Assembly (NCBI GenBank): GCA_902766325.1
Contig: CACXDF010000310.1
Coordinates: 1-10,095 of the forward strand
Direction: 5' to 3'
DNA from: an uncultured Eubacteriales bacterium
GTDB taxonomy: Bacteria > Bacillota > Clostridia > Christensenellales > DTU072
DNA: 10,095 nt
Shown: positions 1 to 6,600 of the stretch, piece by piece
Numbering within the stretch: the first letter of the stretch is position 1
How the letters are laid out: every line of letters begins with the position of its first letter
The notes under the pieces: model-generated
Told to the model about the DNA's origin: nothing
What the model saw: the letters and a program-made list of their open reading frames with translations, nothing else
Databases searched by the model: none
Position numbers and translations under genes: made by a program

Positions 1-381
1 ATCTTACTGCAGGCTGTCTATATGAGATATCCTCTGATCATTTACGGCAACCTGACGCGCAACAGTTTTTATATGATGGCGTACGAAAACTTCACGTCAA
101 AAAGTTGCCCGTCTACAGGCGCGATGGACGACCTGATAGAGCACGGTACCAAAACCATGCACCCGGACGATCAAGAACGCTGGCACGCTATGTTCTGTCG
201 CGAGAATCAGCTCAAATTGCACAAAGAAGGCATAAAAGAATTTCATATGATCACAAGACAACTCGGCGACGACGGCGTCTACCGCAAAGTAGAAACCAGT
301 AACTACTTCGTGAAAAATCCGGCGACGGACGACGTCTTAATAATCAGTCTGTGCAACAATTTCGCAAACGGAGAAGAATAA
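1..381 (+). CDS. PAS-like sensory domain protein, C-terminal fragment
   Basis: The reading frame is open from the first base (it reads ILLQAVY before the first Met at 22), so this is the 3' end of a longer gene; the ATG at 22 is internal and has no convincing ribosome binding site. The visible part, about 126 residues, resembles the PAS-like modules found in clostridial signalling proteins, often beside GGDEF or other output domains: RYPLIIYGNLTRNSFYMM, then MHPDDQERW (a PAS-type HPDD motif), then RQLGDDGVYRKVET and a final strand DDVLIISLCNNF. The protein ends a few residues after this domain, so any catalytic or transmembrane part must lie upstream, outside the window. The family assignment is from memory of similar sequences, and the ligand and output are unknown. 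A strong terminator follows 34 bases after the stop codon. Confidence 0.7.
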   Translation: MLLQAVYMRYPLIIYGNLTRNSFYMMAYENFTSKSCPSTGAMDDLIEHGTKTMHPDDQERWHAMFCRENQLKLHKEGIKEFHMITRQLGDDGVYRKVETSNYFVKNPATDDVLIISLCNNFANGEE

Positions 382-415
382 TAAGTTCAGCAAAAACCGG
401 ATCCGAATAAATGCG

Positions 416-453
416 ACTCGCCGAAATAAGATCGTATTTCGGCGAGTTTTTTT
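416..453 (+). terminator. Rho-independent terminator of the PAS-domain gene
   Basis: A perfect 13-bp stem (416-428 with 435-447, arm ACTCGCCGAAATA) encloses a 6-base loop and runs into a T tract at 447-453. It lies 34 bases downstream of the stop codon at 379-381. It separates the PAS gene from the next transcription unit. The 454-525 stretch after it shows no gene or recognisable site. Confidence 0.93.
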
Positions 454-525
454 ATATTCGATAATAGGACGAACAGATCATTCCGTCATGAAGAAAGCGT
501 CGTTATTTACTCCACGATGCGTAGG

Positions 526-554
526 TTGCTTTTTTGCCGCTCTTATTGCATAAT
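526..554 (+). promoter_or_regulatory. Candidate sigma-A promoter for the HTH-desulfoferrodoxin gene
   Basis: A -35 like TTGCTT (526-531) and a -10 like CATAAT (549-554) are separated by 17 bases. The -10 is a good match but the -35 keeps only the TTG. Transcription would start about 20 bases before the ATG at 582. A perfect 8-base palindrome, CTTATAAG (563-570), lies between the -10 and the ribosome binding site and could be an operator, although it partly overlaps the AAGGAG sequence and may be coincidental. Confidence 0.45.
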
Positions 555-581
555 AAAAATAACTTATAAGGAGACGATCAT

Positions 582-1181
582 ATGGATAATTATATTACGG
601 GAACGATCATACGTAAAAAACGCGAAAGCAAAAAGATGACGCAAGAAGAACTTGCGAAAAAGTTATGCGTAAGCGGCAAAGCGGTCAGTAAATGGGAGAC
701 GGGGCGCGGCCTGCCCGATATAAGTCTGCTCGAACCTCTTGCCGCGGCCCTCGATATCTCGGTCATAGAACTACTGTCCGGCGAAGACGTCAAAAACGCA
801 AACCGATGCGGCAATATGGCCAAAGAAAAGGTATACGTCTGCCCCGTCTGCGGAAACGTGATCCGCTCTATCGGCGACGCGGTGGTAAGCTGTTGCGGCA
901 TCACTCTTCCGCCCGCCGAACCGGAAGCGCCGGACGAAAACCATTTTATCCGCGTCGAAACGGCGGAAGACGAATATTACGTTACCGTCGACCATCCTAT
1001 GAAAAAGGATCACTATATTTCTTTTTTCGCCGCGCTTTCCGACCACGGAGATCAACTCGTCAAATTATATCCGGAACAAAACGCCGAAGCGAGATTCAAG
1101 ATATCCCGCACGAAAGCCGTATACGCCTACTGCAATCGGCACGGATTGTTTCAAGCGATCGTCAATACGCCTCGCCGATAA
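582..1181 (+). CDS. XRE-family HTH regulator fused to a desulfoferrodoxin/superoxide-reductase domain
   Basis: This 199-residue protein has two parts. Residues 7-65 form an XRE/Cro-type helix-turn-helix (QEELAKKLCVSGKAVSKWE, then LPDISLLEPLA). Residues 84-192 match desulfoferrodoxin. The rubredoxin-like iron site has Cys87, Cys90, Cys104 and Cys105 (CPVCGN, SCCG). The superoxide-reductase centre has His121 (ENHF), His138 (DHPM), His144 (KDHYISF), Cys184 and His187 (YCNRHG), the complete Fe(His)4Cys set known from desulfoferrodoxins. Glu119 matches the conserved Glu of the E-K-H loop, but the catalytic Lys is replaced by Asn120. I infer a regulator that senses superoxide, iron or redox state, or a superoxide reductase tethered to DNA; the sequence does not decide between them. 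The start is supported by AAGGAG at 568-573, 8 bases upstream. The next gene, also an XRE regulator, begins 69 bases downstream on the same strand. Confidence 0.9.
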   Translation: MDNYITGTIIRKKRESKKMTQEELAKKLCVSGKAVSKWETGRGLPDISLLEPLAAALDISVIELLSGEDVKNANRCGNMAKEKVYVCPVCGNVIRSIGDAVVSCCGITLPPAEPEAPDENHFIRVETAEDEYYVTVDHPMKKDHYISFFAALSDHGDQLVKLYPEQNAEARFKISRTKAVYAYCNRHGLFQAIVNTPRR

Positions 1182-1184
1182 AAA

Positions 1185-1203
1185 AAGCAACAAGCCGTTG
1201 CTT
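1185..1203 (+). other. Intergenic hairpin between the two XRE regulator genes
   Basis: AAGCAAC (1185-1191) and GTTGCTT (1197-1203) form a 7-bp stem with a 5-base loop, directly after the stop codon of the upstream gene. On the + strand it is preceded by an A run and not followed by a T run, so it is not a standard terminator in the direction of the genes. Read on the minus strand, it is a stem followed by six T and could stop antisense transcription. It might also be an mRNA-stabilising 3' structure. Confidence 0.45.
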
Positions 1204-1230
1204 GAAGTATCGCCCTTTTTGTGGTATACC
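1202..1230 (+). promoter_or_regulatory. Candidate promoter for the HTH-zinc ribbon gene
   Basis: TTGAAG (1202-1207) and TATACC (1225-1230) are spaced by 17 bases, each matching four of six consensus positions. The -10 lies within a perfect palindrome, GGTATACC (1223-1230), which is a plausible repressor site for the regulator encoded just downstream. The ribosome binding site AGGAGG (1237-1242) is only 7 bases after the -10, so transcription from here would start at or inside the ribosome binding site. This counts against the promoter, and read-through from the upstream gene is the alternative. Confidence 0.3.
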
Positions 1231-1250
1231 TTATATAGGAGGTCGCAAAG

Positions 1251-1715
1251 ATGGAAACCAAAGACGTTATAGTACATTTAAGAACAAAAAACGGACTGTC
1301 ACAGGACGAACTTGCCGAAAAGGTGTTCGTAACGAGACAAGCCGTATCGCGTTGGGAGACGGGAGAAACCGTTCCGAATACCGAAACGCTGAAACTTCTT
1401 TCCCGATTATTCGACGTATCGATCAATACTTTACTCGGTTCTCCGCGAAAATTGATCTGTCAATGTTGCGGAATGCCGCTCGACGATACCCTTATCGCCA
1501 AAGAAAAAACGGGCGAATTCAACGAGGAATATTGCAAGTGGTGCTATGCGGACGGCGAATACACCTATAGCGATATGGACGACCTGATCGAAGTCTGCGT
1601 GAAACATATGGCAAATGAACAATTCAGCGAAGAGCAAGCGCGCGCCTATATGAAAAACGTACTGCCGAGCCTGAATTACTGGAAAAAAGTCGTTCGACAA
1701 AACGCCAAACAATAA
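1251..1715 (+). CDS. XRE-family HTH regulator with C-terminal zinc-ribbon domain
   Basis: This 154-residue protein has an XRE helix-turn-helix at about residues 5-62 (LSQDELAEKVFVTRQAVSRWE, then a segment ending VSINTLLGS). It is followed by a putative zinc-ribbon domain with ligand pairs Cys70/Cys73 (CQCCGMPL) and Cys95/Cys98 (YCKWCYADGEYTY). The CGMPL and YCKWCY...G...Y pattern is that of the Pfam 'putative zinc ribbon' family (PF12674), here continued by a helical tail to residue 154. A perfect AGGAGG at 1237-1242, 8 bases before the ATG, fixes the start. The HTH resembles that of the gene just upstream, so the two may be distant paralogues whose metal-binding tails differ. It is followed 5 bases later by the TIGR04076 gene, suggesting co-transcription. 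The DNA target and the role of the zinc site (structural or sensing) are unknown. Confidence 0.88.
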   Translation: METKDVIVHLRTKNGLSQDELAEKVFVTRQAVSRWETGETVPNTETLKLLSRLFDVSINTLLGSPRKLICQCCGMPLDDTLIAKEKTGEFNEEYCKWCYADGEYTYSDMDDLIEVCVKHMANEQFSEEQARAYMKNVLPSLNYWKKVVRQNAKQ

Positions 1716-1720
1716 AGAAT

Positions 1721-2035
1721 ATGAAAAAAGTTAAAATCACGGTAAAAAAGACAGCCTGCTACAAGGATCTCATCGAAGAGTACGAAAATCCGATCGAACA
1801 CGCTTGCGATATGACGGTCGGGAAGGTATTCGTTGCTAACGGTTGGCAAAAGCCGGACGGGTTCTGCGACAGCGCGTGGGATACCGTTTCGCCATTCGTT
1901 CTCGCCCTTTCGCACGGCGCGGAAAACTTCTACGACGGGTGGATGAAGAATAAGAGGTCTGCCATGATCTCCTGCAACGACGGCTTTCGCCCGGTGAGCT
2001 TTTTACTCGAAACAACGGACGAGGACGCTGACTGA
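1721..2035 (+). CDS. TIGR04076 family protein
   Basis: This 104-residue protein matches the TIGR04076 family of small clostridial proteins over its whole length. Recognisable segments are KTACYKDLIEEYENPIEHAC, VGKVFVANGWQKPDGFCDSA, the glycine-rich HGAENFYDGW and AMISCNDGFRPVSF. Four Cys (13, 29, 49, 85) are spread along the chain, and those I recall as typical of the family are present, so a metal site or disulfide is possible but not shown. The family has no established function that I know of. No clear ribosome binding site precedes the ATG; the start is 5 bases after the stop codon of the zinc-ribbon regulator, so translation is probably coupled. The next gene starts 1 base after its stop. 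There is no signal peptide or membrane segment, so it should be cytoplasmic. Confidence 0.85.
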   Translation: MKKVKITVKKTACYKDLIEEYENPIEHACDMTVGKVFVANGWQKPDGFCDSAWDTVSPFVLALSHGAENFYDGWMKNKRSAMISCNDGFRPVSFLLETTDEDAD

Positions 2036-2036
2036 C

Positions 2037-2612
2037 ATGACCGATACCGAAAACGTACTGAACGTTACCACGCGTGAAGAATTCCGGAAGTGGCTGTGCG
2101 AAAACGCCGCGACCCGATCGGAATGCTGGGTGGAGATAAAACGCGGAACACCGACGGAAAACGGGGTCCTTTCTTATCTTGACGCGGTTGAAGAAGCGCT
2201 GTGCTTCGGTTGGATCGACAGCACGAACAAGAAAGTCGGAGAAAAACGGCTCCAACGATTCACTCCGCGAAAAAAGAACGGATCGTGGACGGAACTGAAT
2301 AAAGAGCGCGTCCGCAGATTGGAAAAACTGGGGCTTATGACAGACCTCGGGCGAGCCGTTTTGCCCGATATGGACGTTCGTTCTTTCACTTTTGATCCGG
2401 ACGTCGAGGCCGCGCTGAAAAAGGCAAGAGTCTGGTCGAAATTCCGTTCTTTTCCATCTCTATACCAACGAGTACGCGCCTATAACGCGGCTTTCTATAA
2501 AAAACGCGACCTCATCCAATATCAAAAGACGCTGTCTCACCTGATCGAAGCGACGAAAAAGGGAGAGACGTTCGGCGAATGGAACGACTACGGCAGATTA
2601 CTTGATTATTGA
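2037..2612 (+). CDS. YdeI/OmpD-associated family protein
   Basis: This 191-residue soluble protein has the usual length of the YdeI family. The family signature is clear at residues 48-109: LDAVEEALCFGWIDS, then RLQRFTPRKKNGSWTELN and RRLEKLGLMTDLG. The C-terminal half (about 120-185) contains the helical OmdA-type region, with ALKKARVW and a basic YKKRDLI segment. Members in other bacteria have been linked to resistance to cationic peptides or bacteriocin-like agents, but the biochemical role is not settled and I would not transfer it here. The ATG lies 1 base after the stop codon of the TIGR04076 gene. A weak GAGG (2021-2024), inside that upstream gene, is the only ribosome binding site candidate, so translational coupling is likely. 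It is the last gene of the cluster and is followed by a bidirectional terminator. Confidence 0.88.
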   Translation: MTDTENVLNVTTREEFRKWLCENAATRSECWVEIKRGTPTENGVLSYLDAVEEALCFGWIDSTNKKVGEKRLQRFTPRKKNGSWTELNKERVRRLEKLGLMTDLGRAVLPDMDVRSFTFDPDVEAALKKARVWSKFRSFPSLYQRVRAYNAAFYKKRDLIQYQKTLSHLIEATKKGETFGEWNDYGRLLDY

Positions 2613-2626
2613 CCTTTTATTTCATA

Positions 2627-2662
2627 AAAAAGCGCCTCGATTAAAAAGGCGCTTTTTGTTTT
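2627..2662. terminator. Bidirectional intrinsic terminator between convergent genes
   Basis: Arms 2627-2637 (AAAAAGCGCCT) and 2647-2657 form an 11-bp stem with a 9-base loop. On the + strand it ends in TTTTTGTTTT, and on the minus strand in a run of six T. It therefore serves both the YdeI-family gene (+) and ribU (minus). The + strand T tract runs to 2662 and overlaps the ribU stop codon (2661-2663). Confidence 0.92.
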
Positions 2663-3395
2663 ATTCTTTGATTTTCGCTTCCGGCTGTTCCGCTTCTTGC
2701 GGTTCTTCCGTTTGCGCTTCGGCGGAAGGATCTTCGACCGGAGCTTTCTTGCGCGGTTTGATCTCCCAATGCAAGATCTTTGACAAACGCTTATAGACCA
2801 AGAAGGTTACCAAACTGACAAGTCCGAGACGAAGGATATTAAACGGGAGCACGGCGGCGAAGAGGTAATACCAATAGAAGGTATCGCGCGTCATATCCTT
2901 ATATAATACGGCGCACATATTGACGATAACGTCGAAGTTACCTTTAAAAAAGAACTCAACGTAGAACGGCACGGACACGAAACGGTTAAGAAGAATAGCG
3001 GCGAAGGTCGCTACCGCGGTGCCCACCGCAAGGCCGATAACGGCGTTTTTACGTGTCTTCTTCATTTGATAAACAATAGACGCGGGTACGACGTACAAGA
3101 TACCCAAGATCATGTCCGTGATCTCTCCTACGAACGCGGTGCCGGAAAACGGGAACTTAATAAGGCACTTGATCACGATGACCAACGCGCCTGCGACCGG
3201 CCCGAGCGAAAACCCGGCAAGGATGGCCGGAAGTTCGGAAAACTGAACGTCCAGAAAGGACGGGAACATAAAGGGAAGATTGAATTTGGCGAACATATAC
3301 AATACGAACGAAACCGCCGACAGGACGGCGACCTTCGTCAGGTATGCCGCGGTCACCTTTTTTCTTACCCGCATAAAAAACTCTTTTGTTTTCAT
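2661..3395 (-). CDS. ribU: Riboflavin ECF transporter substrate-binding subunit RibU
   Basis: This is an integral membrane S component that binds riboflavin and works with an energising ECF module (EcfA, EcfA', EcfT) encoded elsewhere. From the Met at 3395 the protein has 244 residues. Hydrophobic segments lie at about 18-40, 55-80, 90-110, 117-140 and 175-203, consistent with the six-helix S-component fold. The stretch FPSFLDVQFSELPAILAGFS (45-64) followed by GPVAGALV is characteristic of RibU. The open frame extends upstream to an ATG at 3482, but that codon lies in the riboswitch. Translation should start at 3395, where GAGGTA (3401-3406) precedes the ATG and the Met is followed by KTKEFF. 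A charged, low-complexity tail of about 33 residues after the last helix, rich in Glu, Pro and Ala, is longer than in typical RibU. An FMN riboswitch upstream supports the substrate assignment. Confidence 0.92.
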   Translation of the reverse strand: MKTKEFFMRVRKKVTAAYLTKVAVLSAVSFVLYMFAKFNLPFMFPSFLDVQFSELPAILAGFSLGPVAGALVIVIKCLIKFPFSGTAFVGEITDMILGILYVVPASIVYQMKKTRKNAVIGLAVGTAVATFAAILLNRFVSVPFYVEFFFKGNFDVIVNMCAVLYKDMTRDTFYWYYLFAAVLPFNILRLGLVSLVTFLVYKRLSKILHWEIKPRKKAPVEDPSAEAQTEEPQEAEQPEAKIKE

Positions 3396-3400
3396 TTCTT

Positions 3401-3406
3401 TACCTC
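3401..3406 (-). promoter_or_regulatory. Ribosome binding site that fixes the ribU start
   Basis: GAGGTA on the minus strand lies 5 bases before the ATG at 3395 (GAGG core 7 bases away). It is downstream of the riboswitch-controlled terminator, as expected for the true start. The in-frame ATG at 3410 has only the terminator T run before it, and the ATG at 3482 lies inside the riboswitch. Confidence 0.85.
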
Positions 3407-3410
3407 GCAT

Positions 3411-3444
3411 AAAAAAAAGTCCCGAAAAACAATTTTCGGGCACT
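3411..3444 (-). terminator. Riboswitch-controlled terminator in the ribU leader
   Basis: CCCGAAAA (minus strand, 3440-3433) pairs with TTTTCGGG (3428-3421), extended by ACT/AGT pairs past a single bulged base at 3441, and is followed by eight consecutive T (3418-3411). It sits between the FMN aptamer and the ribU ribosome binding site, the standard arrangement for FMN-dependent transcription attenuation. Confidence 0.9.
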
Positions 3445-3468
3445 TCTTTAAAAAAGCAATCTTTATTG

Positions 3469-3580
3469 ACATTTTGCTTCATCCGGACTCTGACCGTCGG
3501 TGCAGGAACTTCCCCTGCTCAACCCTTTCGGGCTCGTGGACTTTACCACCGGTGGGGACTTTCACCCCGCCCTAAAATGT
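3469..3580 (-). promoter_or_regulatory. FMN riboswitch (RFN element) controlling ribU
   Basis: Read on the minus strand, the conserved RFN core is present in order: GGGGTGAAAGTCCCC, CACCGGTGGTAAAGTCCACG, GAGCCCGAAAGGG, then CACCGACGGTCAGAGTCCGG and ATGAAG. The closing P1 helix is formed by ACATTTT (3580-3574) and AAAATGT (3475-3469). The riboswitch senses flavin mononucleotide. High FMN stabilises P1 and lets the downstream terminator form, reducing riboflavin import. Its position directly ahead of ribU is typical in Gram-positive bacteria. The 5' P1 strand can pair instead with the 5' arm of the terminator (3570-3578 with 3432-3440, eight of nine pairs), which explains antitermination when FMN is low; that pairing is my inference from the sequence. 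Confidence 0.96.
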
Positions 3581-3592
3581 ATTTCTGCATAC

Positions 3593-3621
3593 AGTATACT
3601 CTTCCGCTATGCCGTTGTCAA
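3593..3621 (-). promoter_or_regulatory. Sigma-A promoter of ribU and its riboswitch
   Basis: A perfect -35 TTGACA (3621-3616) and TATACT -10 (3598-3593) are separated by 17 bases on the minus strand. Transcription should start near 3586, a few bases before the riboswitch P1 helix. The -35 lies in a small inverted repeat, CCGTT/AACGG (3612-3616 and 3621-3625 on the + strand). This lies between the giant lipoprotein gene and the riboswitch, and could be a weak transcription-stalling hairpin or an operator. Confidence 0.88.
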
Positions 3622-3651
3622 ACGGTCGATGATAGAATAATATCGTTTTTA

Positions 3652-6600
3652 TCAGATAACGGTGACGATATATGACAGGTAGGCGACCAAACCGCTGACA
3701 AGCGTGATCTTGACGGTAACGACCGCATTGCCGAACGCAAGACCGGTCAAAGTACCGTCCGAGAACGCGACGGAAACGACGCTCGTGTTGGAAGACTCGT
3801 ATTCTACGGAGAACGGATCGTACAAGCCGCCGTCCTCATTGCGGAAATTCAGTATATTCTTTTGATCGTTGGAGTCTTTATAGACGGAGAACATACTCTC
3901 TTCGAAGTAAACGAACTTCTTTTGCGCACCCGTCGTCGGATCGGTCAAAGGCGTATTCCCCGTGCCGATCGTCGCCGTAAAAGAACTATCGTCGAGGACG
4001 AACAAATTCTTTAAGCTCGAGCATCCGGCAAAGGCATTATTGCCGATGGCGGTAAGCGTACCGAACAGAGCTACGTGCCGTAACGCGCTGCAATTCAAAA
4101 ATCCGTTTTCGGCCACGGTGGTGACGGAACGCGGCAAAGCGATCGAAGCGATGGCGCGGCACCCCTCGAATAATCCTACGGGGATAGTCGTCATGCTCGA
4201 AGAAAGCGTAACCGAATTCAGGAAAGCGCAGTCCTTAAAGACGCCGACGCCCACGATCGATACGGAATCGGGCAACGTAATGGTAGCGACACGGCTGTTT
4301 TCGAAGCAGAAATCACCGAGTTCGGACAACGATGAAGGCAGCATGATCTCTTCGGAACCGATCTCCAGATTACGGAAAGCGTACTTGCCGCTCTTTGTAA
4401 CGGACGAACCGAGAGAAACGCTAACGACTTTCGGCGCGGTGGCCGCGGAACCCGTATCGAAGAAGTAGTCCGGTACCGCCGCGATCGTAGTGAAGTCGGC
4501 CGTGATGCCGAAACTGGATCTTCCGGCATTTTCAAACAGGTTTGAATCGGCCGACGGCTGAATAAAGCTATCCCAGTATATTCTGTTTAATATGAGGCAT
4601 TCGGCAAAGGCTTTTTTGCCAACCGAAGTGACGTTTTGACGGACGGTAAGAGTGCGCGCCGAAGAACAACCGAAGAAGGCTTCTTCTCCGATGGTCTCCA
4701 CCGAAGCGGAAAGCGATATGGAAGCTAAAGAAGTACAATTCCGGAAAGCGTACGGCCCGATCGTTCTGACTCCCGCGCCGAAGACGACGTTGGTCAGATC
4801 GTAGCAATCCTCAAAAGCGCTTTCGTAGATGGTCGCGACCGAGGTCGGCAAGCTGATGCCGGTAAGTCCGGAACGGGTAAAGGAGCCCTTTCCGATCAGG
4901 TACGCCGCGGAAGAAACGGTAACCTCCGTCAATGCGGAACAGTCCATAAAGGCGTACTCCCCTATTTCGGTCGCCGCCGAACTCATAACGACTTTTTTAA
5001 GTCTTTCGTTTCCGGCGAAAGCATAAGGATAGATTCTGTAAGACGGGATGGTCGCGTTATAATTTTCGGGCAGGTTAATATTGCTCGACGTTCCGATATA
5101 GGACAAAAGGTATCTTCCGTCGCCGAAATCGGCAAGACAAAAATCATCTCTTTCGATGATGCGGGTCGCCGTTTCCGTCCTGATGATGTTTTTCGAATAG
5201 TGTGTCAAATAGCCGTTTTCGTTGGAATTGGCCGCTAAGATCATGTTGCTCTTATTGAACACCTCTACCAATTTACGACAGCCGAAGAAAGCGTCCGTCT
5301 GAATACCGACGTTCGGACCCGTTTCTACCATGGATTCGCCAACGGTGACCCGGATCAGTCCGATACAGTTTTTAAACGCGCCCTCGCCCAAAAATCTCAA
5401 GCTGGAACCGAGAACGGCGTTATACAGATAGGGACTCTCCGAAAAAGCATATTCGCCGACCGACTCAACGCGGCCGGGAATGGTAATACGGCGTAATCCC
5501 GTATGATAAAAAGCATATTCGTCCACCGCAAGAAGCGAATTGGATAAGCTGACGGCTCCGAGGCCGATACAATCGTAAAACGCATACGCGCCGACCGAAG
5601 ATATTTCGGCGGAGGCGGTGACGGTCGCACCGGAGCAACCGTGCATAGAATGAGCGCGATAGGTGTTGACCTTATTCAATACGATCACTTTGAGTCCCGC
5701 GCAGGAATAGAGCGCATAGGCGGGCAGGACAGTGGCCGTAGTGATCGTCACGGTGATCAGACTTGCGGGCAAAGAAGCGTTATCGGAATAGGACTCCCCG
5801 CCGAACAGATAGGACAAATAATTATTCTCTCCGTCCGGATCGGACGTTTTACCCACGAAAGGAATAGTCAAAGCGGTGATCTGCGGACACCCGGTCAAGA
5901 GTTCTTTTCCTACGGAAACAAGCGTCGACGGAAGCGTCAGCGTTTTTACGTCCGGGCACAGCGCGAACGCCTTATCCGCAACGACAGCCGTCTTTTCTTT
6001 TACGACGGCGTCGGAAAGACGCACGCCTATGACCGGACGAACGGTCAGTAAGAAGTAGCTGTCCACGTCTTTAGCTTTTAGATATAAGAATCCGTTTTCC
6101 CAGTTATCCGCGTCGTTATAGAACGCAGTTCCGCTCAAAACGTCTTCCCCGATCTCTTGAACGGAAAGAGGAATGGAAATATCATTTAGTTTTTCGCATC
6201 CGGAAAAGGCCTCTTTACCGATCGCGTTTACCGCCGAAGAAAGATTTACGGAAACGAATTGCGCGTTATATCCGTCGTAACGGAACGCTCTTTCGTGAAT
6301 GCGATAAGAAGTGATCGTTTGATCGCCGTAGCTGAAAGAGTCGGGCAACGTAACGGTCGTGCTTTCCGGTTTTAAATAACCTATCAATTCCCACTCGTTA
6401 TTCGGATTGCAAGCAAAGACGAAACCGTTCGCATCCGTAGTAATGGTACTGCGTTCGGAATACGCGTTGGTATGCACGACGACGGCGCCGAAAGCGGCCG
6501 CGTCGCCGGTCGGTCGATACACTTCGAAAATATTATTCCCGTCAAGCGCGTCTTCGGCAAGCGAGGCCCCGGCGCGATAAGAGAAAGAGCGAAGCGAAGT

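Noticed and set aside
692..1570. 292-residue open frame on the + strand spanning both XRE genes
   Set aside because: It is very rich in Arg, has no recognisable domain or ribosome binding site, and lies out of frame over two genes with clear homology and AGGAGG-type sites.
3396..3482. 29-residue N-terminal extension of RibU starting at 3482
   Set aside because: The extension would be translated from the riboswitch and terminator hairpins. GAGGTA just before 3395 and the positively charged start MKTKEFF support the shorter form.
3612..3625. Terminator for the giant lipoprotein gene at the CCGTT/AACGG inverted repeat
   Set aside because: The stem is only 5 bp, has no T run after it, and coincides with the ribU -35 box, so it is better described as a feature of the ribU promoter.
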